From assembly GCA_910575255.1 (NCBI GenBank), contig CAJTEM010000019.1, positions 1 through 64,000 of the forward strand: 64,000 bases of DNA, read 5' to 3'. A program made the position numbers and the translations under genes. The first letter of the stretch is position 1; every line of letters starts with the position of its first letter. The DNA is from Lachnospiraceae bacterium (GTDB lineage: Bacteria; Bacillota; Clostridia; Lachnospirales; Lachnospiraceae). Below, one piece after another: positions 1-9,052 of this stretch. Under the pieces are notes generated by a model that saw only the letters and a program-made list of their open reading frames with translations, made no database searches and was not told where the DNA came from.

Positions 1-45
1 GACGATCTGGACGATGCGTCAGAAGAAGGCTTTTACATCTTCTGA
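1..45 (+). CDS. C-terminal tail of an unidentified protein (partial)
   Basis: An open frame enters from the left edge and stops with TGA at 43-45; the last residues read DDLDDASEEGFYIF. A good intrinsic terminator follows about 25 bases later on the same strand, which supports a plus-strand gene ending here. Too little is present to name the protein, and it could be a chance open frame. Confidence 0.35.
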   Translation, partial: DDLDDASEEGFYIF

Positions 46-68
46 CCTCATTGTCCGTTTTGTTGCGC

Positions 69-88
69 CCGCCTTTTGGCGGTTTTTT
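69..88 (+). terminator. Rho-independent terminator of the left-edge gene
   Basis: CCGCC-TTTT-GGCGG stem-loop followed directly by six T residues. It would end the plus-strand transcript entering from the left. Confidence 0.75.
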
Positions 89-129
89 ATTACGTTTTCG
101 TCGTTATTCGGAGAACTTTCCTATAATAC

Positions 130-160
130 AAAAAAGGAATCCTGCTATGCAGGATTCCCT
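130..160 (-). terminator. leuS terminator
   Basis: On the minus strand a GGAATCCTGC / GCAGGATTCC perfect stem is followed by a run of T. It lies about 25 bases after the leuS stop codon. Confidence 0.85.
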
Positions 161-185
161 CTATAATATTGCTTCTTGTCGGTTC

Positions 186-2597
186 TTACTTACATACCAG
201 ATTGATAATCCGTCCCGGAACATAGATCTCCTTTACAATCGTTCCGTTTATCTTATCTGCCACTGCTGCCTTACCTGCGGCAATGGCCTCCTCCCTGGAG
301 ACGTTTATCGGCAGAGATACCACACCTCTCGCTTTGCCGTTAACCTGAACACCGATCTCAATCTCGTCGTCTTTCATGGCCTCGGCATCGCATTCCGGCC
401 ACTGGGCATGGAACACACTGTCCGTTCCTCCCAGCTGCTGCCAGATCTCCTCCCCGATATGCGGTGCAAAGGGCGCCAGCAAAATCGTGAAGGTCCGAAG
501 CGTCTCTTTATCAATACCGCCGGTCTTCTTCGCCAGCTCGATCAATTTGTTATTATATTCCATGAAACCGGAAATGACCGTATTCAGGCTGAACTGGTTA
601 AATCGCTGCTCGATATCAAAGATCAGCTTATGACGCAGCCGCACCATCTCCCTGGTTTCTGCCGCATCCTGATCTTTGCTGGATTGTACCAGATTCCAGA
701 AACGGTTGAGAAAACGGGAAACTCCCTCAATGCCCCGCTCATCCCATTCCGCATCCAGCTCCGGCGGTCCCACAAACAGCTCATACATCCGCAGAGAATC
801 GCAGCCGTAATCACGCACCAAGTCATCCGGAGAGACCACATTGCCTTTGGATTTACTCATCTTGATGCCGTTCTTGCCGGTGATCATGCCCTGGTTGAAC
901 AGCTTGGTAAAGGGTTCGTCAAAGTCCACCACTCCGATATCGTGAAGGAACTTGGTGTAGAACCGGGAGTACAGAAGATGCAGTACTGCATGCTCCACAC
1001 CGCCGATATACATATCTACCGGCAGATACTTGTCCGCCTTCTCCCTGGACACCAGCTCTTTGTCATTGTGGCTGTCCACATATCTCAGGAAATACCACGA
1101 GGAACCAGCCCACTGGGGCATGGTATTCGTCTCTCTCTTCGCCGGCCCCCCACACTGCGGGCAGGTACAGTTCACCCACTCATCGATTGCTGCCAGCGGA
1201 GACTCTCCGGTACCAGTGGGCTGATAGCTCTCCACCTCCGGCAGCTTTAAGGGAAGCTCCTCCTCCGGTACTGCGACATTTCCGCATTTAGGACAATGAA
1301 TAATCGGAATCGGCTCGCCCCAGTAACGCTGTCTGGAAAATACCCAGTCGCGCAGCTTATAATTGACGGTCTTTTTCCCCAGGCCACGCGCCTCGATCAT
1401 CGCCGGCGCCTCCTTTTTGAGTACCGCGGACTCCATGCCGTTCCATTCACCGGAATTGATCATAGTGCCGCTCGCCTCTGTGTAGGCCTCTGTCATGTTC
1501 CCGATCTCTTTTCCGTCCTTGGCAATGACCTGAATGATCGGAATATTGAACTTCTTCGCAAATTCGAAGTCACGGTCATCGTGGGCCGGCACACACATGA
1601 TCGCACCGGTACCATAGTCCGCCAACACATAATCCGACAGCCAGATCGGCACTTTAGCTCCGTTCAGCGGGTTGATGGCATAGCTTCCGGTAAATACCCC
1701 GGTCTTTTCCTTATCCTGCATCCGATCCACATTGGACTTCATGGAAGCGTCATAGATGTACTGCTCCACAGCCTCCTTCGTCTCCTGCGTGGCCAGTCCC
1801 TTTGCCAGAGAATGCTCCGGTGCCAGCACCATAAAGGTCGCACCGTACAGTGTGTCCGGTCTGGTGGTATAGACGGTGATCTTCTCATCCCTGCCGTCCA
1901 CCGCAAAATCCACCTCCGCACCGTAGGACTTACCGATCCACTCGGTCTGCATCTTCTTAACCTTCTCTGGCCAGTCCAGTTTATCCAGATCCTGTAAAAG
2001 ACGTTCCGCGTAAGCAGTGATTTTCAGCATCCACTGGCGCAGGTTCTTCTTCGTCACTGCAGCGCCGCAGCGCTCGCAGCACCCATTGACCACCTCTTCA
2101 TTCGCCAGACCGGTTTTGCAGGACGGACACCAGTTGATGGGAAACTCCTTTTCATAAGCCAGGCCCTTCTTGAACATCTGCACAAAGATCCACTGCGTCC
2201 ATTTGTAAAAGCCCGGATCCGTGGTATTGACCTCCATATCCCAATCATAAATGGAAGCAATCTGATTGATCTGCCGCTTGATATTCTTCACATTCTCCGC
2301 CGTGGAAATCGCCGGATGAATCCCCATCTTGATCGCATAGTTCTCAGCCGGCAGGCCAAAGGCATCCCATCCCATGGGATGAATCACATAATGCCCTTTC
2401 AAAATCTGATACCGGCTCCACACATCCGAAATCACATAGCCTCTCCAGTGTCCTACATGCAGCCCGCTGCCGGACGGATACGGAAACATGTCCAGACAGT
2501 AATACTTCGGTTTTTTGCCGTCATCTACGTTGATAGGATTCTTCTCCCAGTTCTCGCGCCATTTTTTCTCAATGGCGCTGTAATTATAGCTTGCCAT
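186..2597 (-). CDS. leuS: Leucyl-tRNA synthetase
   Basis: Charges tRNA-Leu with leucine in the cytoplasm. The 803-residue protein has the class I signature HVGH inside the N-terminal FPYPSGSGLHVGH segment. It also has an editing (CP1) domain in the middle with the TTRPDTLYGATF motif, and KMSKS near residue 580 (GIKMSKSKGNVV). Length is normal for bacterial LeuRS. The start is placed at MASYNYSAIEKKW, eight bases after an AGGAGGG Shine-Dalgarno; the open frame extends 38 codons further upstream but runs into the T-box leader and lacks a ribosome site. It is a single gene controlled by the T-box leader upstream and ended by a strong hairpin downstream. Confidence 0.98.
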   Translation of the reverse strand: MASYNYSAIEKKWRENWEKNPINVDDGKKPKYYCLDMFPYPSGSGLHVGHWRGYVISDVWSRYQILKGHYVIHPMGWDAFGLPAENYAIKMGIHPAISTAENVKNIKRQINQIASIYDWDMEVNTTDPGFYKWTQWIFVQMFKKGLAYEKEFPINWCPSCKTGLANEEVVNGCCERCGAAVTKKNLRQWMLKITAYAERLLQDLDKLDWPEKVKKMQTEWIGKSYGAEVDFAVDGRDEKITVYTTRPDTLYGATFMVLAPEHSLAKGLATQETKEAVEQYIYDASMKSNVDRMQDKEKTGVFTGSYAINPLNGAKVPIWLSDYVLADYGTGAIMCVPAHDDRDFEFAKKFNIPIIQVIAKDGKEIGNMTEAYTEASGTMINSGEWNGMESAVLKKEAPAMIEARGLGKKTVNYKLRDWVFSRQRYWGEPIPIIHCPKCGNVAVPEEELPLKLPEVESYQPTGTGESPLAAIDEWVNCTCPQCGGPAKRETNTMPQWAGSSWYFLRYVDSHNDKELVSREKADKYLPVDMYIGGVEHAVLHLLYSRFYTKFLHDIGVVDFDEPFTKLFNQGMITGKNGIKMSKSKGNVVSPDDLVRDYGCDSLRMYELFVGPPELDAEWDERGIEGVSRFLNRFWNLVQSSKDQDAAETREMVRLRHKLIFDIEQRFNQFSLNTVISGFMEYNNKLIELAKKTGGIDKETLRTFTILLAPFAPHIGEEIWQQLGGTDSVFHAQWPECDAEAMKDDEIEIGVQVNGKARGVVSLPINVSREEAIAAGKAAVADKINGTIVKEIYVPGRIINLVCK

Positions 2598-3056
2598 AGT
2601 TTTCCCTCCTGTTGTTCCTAGACACTCGCGGCATTCGCCAAATGCCCGCGCAGGCACGGCACCTGGCTCATCGTCCGCAGAAATAAAAAGTCCGTTCTGC
2701 TTTTGCCTCACGGGATGGAACCCCTGTGAGACAAAAAAGTGCGCCCCCGGATCCTCTCCAGAGACGCAAAAAACTGCGCGGTACCACTCTGCTTCATGCC
2801 ATGCATGCTCTCAGCCAGCCTTCCGGTCCTGCCTTATCCTGATGCCGGACCTTCTTTATGCTGTCTCCCTGATAACGGTGGGATACCGTCCCTGCTTACC
2901 CAGACAGCCTTCCCTTCCTCTGCCGGAAAGGCTGCTCCTTCAGCCGGCTGCTCAGGGACCAGTTCTGCCTTCTTCCCCGACCGCCTTGCACCGTCCGGCG
3001 GCTCTCTGCACGGTTCCAGAAAGCGTACTCTTTCCCTTCTCAGCATTCTTACTGGA
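2598..3056 (-). promoter_or_regulatory. T-box riboswitch leader (leucine) of leuS
   Basis: A leader of about 460 bases separates the leuS promoter from the gene. It holds the T-box core AGAGTGGTACCGCG (plus-strand 2778-2791), one base from the usual AGGGTGGNACCGCG, which pairs with the NCCA end of uncharged tRNA. A terminator hairpin follows. An AGTA segment (AGAGTACGC) and GAACTGGTCC in the 5' part fit Stem I. CTG after GAA is my best guess for the leucine specifier codon, not proven. Uncharged tRNA-Leu should favour the antiterminator and raise leuS expression. Confidence 0.92.
2733..2769 (-). terminator. T-box regulated terminator
   Basis: On the minus strand TGCGTCTC pairs with GGGGGCGCA and is followed by six T. 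It lies just after the T-box core, so antiterminator formation would exclude it. Confidence 0.75.
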
Positions 3057-3061
3057 ATTAA

Positions 3062-3090
3062 ATTTAGCATAATTAGAAAAGTGTGTCAAG
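3062..3090 (-). promoter_or_regulatory. leuS promoter (sigma-A type)
   Basis: TTGACA at 3085-3090 and an extended -10 (TGC-TAAATT, hexamer 3062-3067) with 17-base spacing on the minus strand, directly upstream of the T-box leader. Confidence 0.85.
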
Positions 3091-3101
3091 CGTTTCGTAT
3101 C

Positions 3102-4028
3102 CTAACTCATCAAAAACATGACCGAGCACATCACCAGAAAGCCCAGCACTCCCGGTGCCGTAAACACAGCGCGCCAGAATCCCTTCACCGGCACCGGAGC
3201 CCAGCCCTGAAACCAGGACAGACGCCCTGCATACAGGCAGGTCAGCAATATGGCCCCGACTATGGTTCCCAGCATCATAATCCCCAGCATCAAGGTCCCC
3301 AGCACAGAAAACGCCATGCCCACGGAAAAACCATCCATATTCTGCAGAAGCACCACCGGCAGCACGCCTCCGACCATATTGATCATCATATGCAGCATAA
3401 TGCCATAACGCACCCGGCCGGTACTGCTATACAGATAGGCAAAGATCATTCCCAGGCAGCAGGCATAAAAAAACTGATAAAAATTTCCATGAAACAGTCC
3501 AAATGCCACACCGGATACGACAACAGCGGCTCTCTGTCCGAAGGGTACGATCCGATCAATCAGAAGCTTCCGAAACATCAGTTCCTCCATCACCGGCGCA
3601 ACAATCACGGTACATAAAAATACCATCCAGGGATTCATCTGATCCAGGGCATCCATCACCGGATTCTGCTGGGGATTGCCAGTAATCGCCTCTGCGCATC
3701 CCATAAGTAACTGACCGATAAAATTCCCGATATAGGTAAATCCGAAACAGACGACCGCCCATAAAAGCAGGCTGCCGGCAGAAACCGCCTCTCCCTCTGC
3801 CTTCCGCCAGGACGGGATCCTTTTCATCATCAGCCAGAACACCGGAAATGCAAACATATACATAGAGATCTGACCCAGAAGGAGAAAATTCACATCCGTC
3901 ATCCACTCATACCCGGCTGCTGCGCCGACCACGATTCCCACTGCCATCAGAACCTGTACCACCAAATCCACCAGGCAAAACACCACAAAAGCCCATCCAA
4001 TCCTGGAAAACTGTCTCCTTGCCTCCAT
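3102..4028 (-). CDS. CPBP-family intramembrane metalloprotease
   Basis: A membrane protein of about 308 residues with roughly eight hydrophobic segments. The CPBP (CAAX protease / bacteriocin-processing, Abi) motifs are present: EELMFRKLLIDR (EExxxR) followed by FGLFHGNFYQF (FxxxH), which carry the glutamates and histidine of the membrane-embedded metal site. Substrates of the bacterial proteins are mostly unknown; some give immunity to bacteriocins or process peptides. The start at MEARRQF has GGAGG five bases upstream; an alternative ATG at 4091 would add 21 basic residues but has no clear ribosome site. It stands alone between leuS and the EF-G paralogue. Confidence 0.85.
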   Translation of the reverse strand: MEARRQFSRIGWAFVVFCLVDLVVQVLMAVGIVVGAAAGYEWMTDVNFLLLGQISMYMFAFPVFWLMMKRIPSWRKAEGEAVSAGSLLLWAVVCFGFTYIGNFIGQLLMGCAEAITGNPQQNPVMDALDQMNPWMVFLCTVIVAPVMEELMFRKLLIDRIVPFGQRAAVVVSGVAFGLFHGNFYQFFYACCLGMIFAYLYSSTGRVRYGIMLHMMINMVGGVLPVVLLQNMDGFSVGMAFSVLGTLMLGIMMLGTIVGAILLTCLYAGRLSWFQGWAPVPVKGFWRAVFTAPGVLGFLVMCSVMFLMS

Positions 4029-4188
4029 CCAATCCTCCGCTGTCCTGTCCATGCGGCATTGCCGCGTCCTTTTGTTTCTCCCGAAATCCATGCCGATATT
4101 CTATCCGGTCTGTCATACCCGTATGCTTTGCAGACGCACAAAGCAGGGGGAAAGCCGCCATGATCCGCCTGCTTTCCCCCAAAAACCA

Positions 4189-6291
4189 TTACACGTCCAT
4201 CTTATCAACCTTAGCTGCCCGTGCTTCCACTTCCTTCTTCTGGATATCGCCGGGAGCCTGCTCATAGCGGGCAAACTCATACTCATACAGGCCGATACCG
4301 CCGGTCATGGAACGCAGATCCGTATTGTAACCGAACATCTCGGACATCGGTACATCCGCCTCGATGATCTGCTTGCCGTGATGATCGGAATTCATGCCCA
4401 GCACACGGCCTCTGCGGCGGTTTAAATCTCCCATAACATCTCCGGTAAATTTATCCGGAACCGTCACCTTCACGGAAGCAATCGGCTCCAAGAGTACCGG
4501 ATTCGCATCCATAAAGCCCTTCTTAAAGGCCATGGAGGCAGCCGTCTTAAAGGCCATCTCAGAAGAATCCACCGGATGGTAGGAACCGTCAATCAGGGTA
4601 GCCTTCACGCCCACCACCGGATAGGCAGCCAGCGGCCCCTTCACGCAGCTTTCCTGTACCCCCTTCTCAACTGCCGGGAAATAGTTCCTCGGCACCGCGC
4701 CGCCGAATACGTTCTCCTCGAATACATAAGGAGTCTCCAGATCGCCGGACGGCTCAAAGGTCATCTTGACATCACCGTACTGTCCATGACCGCCGGTCTG
4801 CTTCTTATACTTGCCCTGAACCTCCACCTTCTTGCGGATGGTCTCACGGAAGGCGAACTTCGGCTTGCTCAGCTCCACTTCTACTTTATAACGGCTCAGA
4901 AGCTTGCTGACTACCACCTCGAGCTGCTGATCCCCGATACCGTAAAGAAGCAGCTGACGGTTCTCCTTATCATTGACTGCCTTCAGAGTCAGATCCTCCT
5001 CGGTCAGCTTCGCCAGTGCACTGCTCACCTTATCCTCATCGCCCTTGGTCACGGTCTTGTAGCGCATATAGGTATAAGGAGTGGAGATCTGCGGCTTATG
5101 ATAGACGATCGGAGCGGTACGTACAGCGATGGTGTCTCCGGTCTGAGTCACGTTCAGCTTCGCCACGGCGCCGATGTCGCCGGCCTTCAGCTCAGACACC
5201 TCGATCGAATCCTTGCCGCGCAGCAGATAGATCTTGCCCACCTTCTCCTCTGCATCCTTATTCACATTGTAGATCACGGAATCCGGTTTCAGGGTTCCGG
5301 TACAGACCTTCATCATGGAATACTTACCGATGAACGGATCCACGATCGTCTTGAATACACGGGCGGACAGAGAAACCTGGTCATTATATTTCGCAGTAAA
5401 GCGCTCACCAGTGGATACATCCACACCGATGCACTCGAACTTATCCGGAGTCGGGAAATAGCGGTCAATGGCCTGCAGAAGAGTCTTAAAGCCCTGGCAG
5501 TTAATACCGGATCCCATCAGGATCGGCACGATATTGCCATCGATCACATGTTCTCTCAGCGCCGCGGAAATCTCCTCCTGAGTAAACTCCTCACCGGAGA
5601 AATAGCGCTCCATATACTCCTCACTGGTCTCTGCCACTGCCTCCATGAGCGCTTCTCTGGCGATTCCCAGATTCTTCTGAGAATATTCCGGAATCTCACA
5701 CTCCTCATAATCGCTCATATTCGTAAAACGACGGCCGGCCATCTTCACCACATTCACATAGCCCACGAACTTCTCGTTCTCACGGATCGGAAGCTGGAAC
5801 GGTGCGATCTTTCTTCCGAAGCGGGTCTCCAGCTTTAAAACCAGCTCACGATAGCTGGCATGGTCATCATCCATGTTGGTCACGAAAAACAGTCTCGGCA
5901 GATTCAGCTTCTCGCAGAGTTCCCAGGCCTTCTCGGTTCCCACCTCAATGCCTGCCTTGCAGTTCACGACGATAATCGCCGCATCGGCCACACTGATCGC
6001 CTCTTCCACTTCTCCCACAAAATCAAAATATCCCGGAGTATCTAAAAGATTGATCTTAATCGGGCCGTCCTCTCCCTGATACTCCAACGGAATCAACGAT
6101 GTGGAAATAGAAAACTGACGCTTGATCTCTTCTTTATCATAGTCGCTGATCGTATTTCCGTCGGTTACCTTTCCCATGCGCTTGGTAACTCCGGTTACCA
6201 GAGCCAGTGCCTCTGCTACCGTCGTTTTCCCTGCGCCTCCATGGCCAAGCAACGCAACGTTACGGATTTGCTGTGTTCCATACACATTCAT
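4189..6291 (-). CDS. Elongation factor G-like translational GTPase (paralogue)
   Basis: A 700-residue EF-G-family protein with an N-terminal GTPase domain (GHGGAGKTT P-loop, DTPGYFDF G3), then EF-G domains II to V, including TGGHGQYGDV in domain IV. It belongs to the second EF-G-like group found beside the main fusA in many Firmicutes; the canonical fusA sits in the str operon, which is not here. The G4 motif reads TNMD where EF-G has NKMD, so nucleotide recognition may differ. An AGGAGG site lies seven bases before the ATG. Role in translocation, ribosome recycling or stress is not resolved for this group. Confidence 0.9.
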   Translation of the reverse strand: MNVYGTQQIRNVALLGHGGAGKTTVAEALALVTGVTKRMGKVTDGNTISDYDKEEIKRQFSISTSLIPLEYQGEDGPIKINLLDTPGYFDFVGEVEEAISVADAAIIVVNCKAGIEVGTEKAWELCEKLNLPRLFFVTNMDDDHASYRELVLKLETRFGRKIAPFQLPIRENEKFVGYVNVVKMAGRRFTNMSDYEECEIPEYSQKNLGIAREALMEAVAETSEEYMERYFSGEEFTQEEISAALREHVIDGNIVPILMGSGINCQGFKTLLQAIDRYFPTPDKFECIGVDVSTGERFTAKYNDQVSLSARVFKTIVDPFIGKYSMMKVCTGTLKPDSVIYNVNKDAEEKVGKIYLLRGKDSIEVSELKAGDIGAVAKLNVTQTGDTIAVRTAPIVYHKPQISTPYTYMRYKTVTKGDEDKVSSALAKLTEEDLTLKAVNDKENRQLLLYGIGDQQLEVVVSKLLSRYKVEVELSKPKFAFRETIRKKVEVQGKYKKQTGGHGQYGDVKMTFEPSGDLETPYVFEENVFGGAVPRNYFPAVEKGVQESCVKGPLAAYPVVGVKATLIDGSYHPVDSSEMAFKTAASMAFKKGFMDANPVLLEPIASVKVTVPDKFTGDVMGDLNRRRGRVLGMNSDHHGKQIIEADVPMSEMFGYNTDLRSMTGGIGLYEYEFARYEQAPGDIQKKEVEARAAKVDKMDV

Positions 6292-6448
6292 AAAAGTTCC
6301 TCCTGTACTTCAGATTTTGTCCATGAGGATATTTTACTAAAAAAGTTTCAAAATTACAAGACAAAGAGTGGTTTTGCACAAATTATTTTATGATGTTGGG
6401 GTCAAAATCCACCCTAATCGGGCTGCTTTTTCATGTTTTTGGCGGGTA

Positions 6449-6916
6449 TCATTTTATTTTGATAATATTTCCCTCTCCGGCCTCCACCGCTCCGGTCCTT
6501 AACAGTTCAATCTTCTGACCTCCCGTAAAAATCACCGGTGAGCACACAGACTTCTCCTGCCCCTTCACATAATCCACATCCACTATGACCAGCACATCTC
6601 CCTGCCTGACCGTGTCCCCTGCCTTTACCTTCACCGCAAAACCCTGGCCCTGCAGATTTACCGTGTCAATTCCGATATGGATCAGGATCTCCAACCCTTC
6701 CTTTGTCCGGATGCCAAAGGCATGCCCGGTAGGGAAAGCTGCGGCAATCGTCCCGCTTACAGGCGCCTTCACGGTCCCCTCTGTCAGCTCCACCGCAAAC
6801 CCGTCCCCCATCAGCTTCTCCGAAAACGCCGGATCCGGCACCTCCTCCATGGGGCGCAAAATCCCGGTCATCGGACACACAAATTCTTCCTTTTTCTTTC
6901 TGCCGAAAAAACCCAT
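6449..6916 (-). CDS. PTS glucose-type IIA component
   Basis: A 155-residue stand-alone EIIA-Glc (Crr-like) domain that passes phosphate from HPr to an EIIB. The family landmarks are visible: PVSGTI near residue 53, PTGHAFGI with the first active-site histidine, and HIGIDTVNL with the phosphorylated histidine, then GD and Q residues of the C-terminal strands. There is no EIIBC gene beside it, so it may serve a distant transporter or act as a regulatory phospho-carrier. It has its own promoter just upstream (6983-7011). Confidence 0.92.
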   Translation of the reverse strand: MGFFGRKKKEEFVCPMTGILRPMEEVPDPAFSEKLMGDGFAVELTEGTVKAPVSGTIAAAFPTGHAFGIRTKEGLEILIHIGIDTVNLQGQGFAVKVKAGDTVRQGDVLVIVDVDYVKGQEKSVCSPVIFTGGQKIELLRTGAVEAGEGNIIKIK

Positions 6917-6982
6917 AGCTCATACTCCTCTCCATCGTCAAAATACAAAATTTGTCAAATCTGCCCGACATCTCACAAAAAC

Positions 6983-7011
6983 AGTATATATGACTCTTGC
7001 ATTTTTTACAA
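6983..7011 (-). promoter_or_regulatory. Promoter of the PTS IIA gene
   Basis: Minus strand TTGTAA (7006-7011), 17 bases, TATACT (6983-6988). Start of transcription would lie about 60 bases before the IIA start codon. Confidence 0.7.
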
Positions 7012-7026
7012 GCAAAAATTACCAGA

Positions 7027-8214
7027 TCAGAGAAAAGCAAGAAAATAGTTCAGGGCCTGTCTGCAATCTCCGCAGCAGATCACATGATGATTGCTGATGG
7101 GACGTTCCAGAAAATAATCATAGGAAGAAAGCTTTACCTTTATCTGGGTTCTGCACAGCGTGGGATCCTGCATATTTTTCAGAATTCTTCCCCCATCCAC
7201 ATAGTATTCCCTTAAATCTCCGGATATTTTAAAAACCGTAATCTCGTCTTCTGGAATCTGCCCGGCGATTGCCACCCCGATATCGGACTCAAAATGTGTT
7301 TTGAGTTCCATCTGCTCAGGCATATTCAAAGGAAGGGTGCAATGGGCAAGAACCATCTCCCCCTGCTCCAGATCCATGCGTGACGGATTGCACATAAATG
7401 CCGGCTGTCCCGACACCTCCCCCAGGATCACCATAGATACCAGGGAGGGAAGATCTCCCTCACATCCTCCGTAGATTCCTCTGGCGTTTAAGACAGCCAG
7501 TCCCAGGCACCCGGTGGTTTTCACCCTTTCCAGAAGATCAAAGCAGCGGACGCTCAGTCCTCCAAGGCCGTACCTTTCCACCAGCCGGTCAAGGGCGCCG
7601 TAAAGATCCAGTGCCTTTCTAAGCTCCTGGCGGTCAAACTCCATAGACTTTAGCTTCTCTGTCCAGGAATCTTCCCGGTAAGCATGCTTCTCATATTCTT
7701 CTATCAGCTCTTCTAAGGAAACCGGCACCACCTCAATCCCCAGGCGCTCCCTGAGTGCTGCCTCATCGGACCGGCTGGCAATCAGCCAGTCCGAGGGTTC
7801 TCCCACCATCCCCAGCTTCATCCCCCGAATCCGCTTTCTGGCCTCTGATGCCGCCATAATATCCTTCAGCTTCCGGGCGCACACTCCCGCGCTTCCATGA
7901 ATGATCTCTCCGCTTCCTCCTCGCTGACGGATAAAGGATAAGATCTCCATGGAGGCAGCCAGGGAATTGCTGTAGCCGCTGGTAAGCAGATAGATCCTCT
8001 CTGCCTGAATCTGCTCCATCAGGGCTGCGAACTGAATCTCACTGCCGCCAGAGGCAATATAGATGATACAGGGATCGGCCGTACGGATCCCGGATGGGTC
8101 CTGCAGCTGAGGCAAAATCTGTCCCTCTGTGTAAAGCTCCTCAAAAAATCGACTGGTCAGTTTATCCAGATCCTGATTAATCAGACTGCTGACAGAAAAT
8201 ATCGGAATTCTCAT
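7027..8214 (-). CDS. Fucose/arabinose isomerase-like protein of unknown substrate
   Basis: A 395-residue cytoplasmic protein. The C-terminal part resembles the FucI/AraA C-terminal domain: NPSRMD...MVLAHCTLPLNM, then HFESDIGVAIAGQ and a terminal NHHVICCGDCRQAL block like the NHHv-x-GD ending of sugar isomerases. The N-terminal half is weakly conserved. It is the last gene of the nucleoside-uptake operon and overlaps the uridine phosphorylase stop by ATGA, so translation is coupled. Isomerase action on a pentose derived from nucleosides is a reasonable inference, but the expected metal-binding acidic residues could not be confirmed by eye. Confidence 0.7.
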   Translation of the reverse strand: MRIPIFSVSSLINQDLDKLTSRFFEELYTEGQILPQLQDPSGIRTADPCIIYIASGGSEIQFAALMEQIQAERIYLLTSGYSNSLAASMEILSFIRQRGGSGEIIHGSAGVCARKLKDIMAASEARKRIRGMKLGMVGEPSDWLIASRSDEAALRERLGIEVVPVSLEELIEEYEKHAYREDSWTEKLKSMEFDRQELRKALDLYGALDRLVERYGLGGLSVRCFDLLERVKTTGCLGLAVLNARGIYGGCEGDLPSLVSMVILGEVSGQPAFMCNPSRMDLEQGEMVLAHCTLPLNMPEQMELKTHFESDIGVAIAGQIPEDEITVFKISGDLREYYVDGGRILKNMQDPTLCRTQIKVKLSSYDYFLERPISNHHVICCGDCRQALNYFLAFL

Positions 8215-8999
8215 ATCATTGTCTCTCCTTTTTTCTTATCCTTCAGAATCAGCCGCTTCAATCCTTCCACCGCCACCCGGATGGCCAGATCCGTGTCATA
8301 AACCGGCTGATCCGTATATCCTTTCTCCTCCCGGACCTGATTCCAGATACAAAGCATCACGGCCCCGGCCCGGACCCCTAAGGAGGCGCACACTGTAAAC
8401 AGAGCAGCTGTCTCCATCTCAGACACCAGAGCTCCTGCCCGGATCCAGCACTCCCATTTGCTCAAAAGCTCTCCGGCCACCGGCATTCTCTTCGGGCTGT
8501 GCTGGCCGTAAAAGGAATCCTTGCAATGGACCACGCCGGTATGATGACGGATCTTTAAAAACTCTGCCCCGTCATCGATTGCCCGGGTCACTTCAAAATC
8601 CGATACGGCCGGATACTCGATCCCCACATATTCCCGGGAGGTACCCTCTGCCCGAATCGCCCCGTTCACATTGATGATGTCTCCCGGAAGAACCTTCTCC
8701 TGCATTCCGCCGCTGGTTCCCACACGGATAAAAGTGTCAACCCCCAGCTCTGCCAGTTCCTCCACGGCAATCGCTGTGGACGGTCCGCCGATCCCGTGGC
8801 TGACTACCAGCACCTTTTCTCCCTCAAGACTGCCGATCCAGCTGGTATATTCCCGGTTCTCATTTAAAAACTCCGGCTGTTCCAGATATGCCGCGATTTT
8901 TTCCACCCGCCCCGGATCCCCGGGCATGATCGCATATCTGGCCCCCTTTATATCAGATTTACTTAACTGGATGTGATATTCCTTCTCTGTTTTAACCAT
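8211..8999 (-). CDS. udp: Uridine phosphorylase (nucleoside phosphorylase family)
   Basis: Cleaves uridine with phosphate to uracil and ribose-1-phosphate. The 262-residue protein shows MPGDPGRVEKIA (phosphate-binding loop near residue 26), GTSGGMQ, HTGVVHCKDSFYGQHSP typical of uridine phosphorylases, and SEMETAALF, the ribose-binding SEME-type motif. Its place downstream of a BMP/Nup nucleoside importer fits salvage of imported nucleosides. Some members also use thymidine or other nucleosides, so uridine specificity is inferred from the family. Confidence 0.93.
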   Translation of the reverse strand: MVKTEKEYHIQLSKSDIKGARYAIMPGDPGRVEKIAAYLEQPEFLNENREYTSWIGSLEGEKVLVVSHGIGGPSTAIAVEELAELGVDTFIRVGTSGGMQEKVLPGDIINVNGAIRAEGTSREYVGIEYPAVSDFEVTRAIDDGAEFLKIRHHTGVVHCKDSFYGQHSPKRMPVAGELLSKWECWIRAGALVSEMETAALFTVCASLGVRAGAVMLCIWNQVREEKGYTDQPVYDTDLAIRVAVEGLKRLILKDKKKGETMI

Positions 9000-9052
9000 A
9001 GAAAAACCTCCTTTAATCTTTCCTTCTTCATTTTACACAGCTTTCCAAAACA

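Noticed and set aside
51-2621. Large frames on the plus strand across leuS
   Set aside because: Shadows of leuS: they have no family motifs and no ribosome sites, and leuS explains the region completely.
4576-5838. 420-codon plus-strand frame over the EF-G paralogue
   Set aside because: Antisense shadow of a clearly coding gene, with no domain resemblance.
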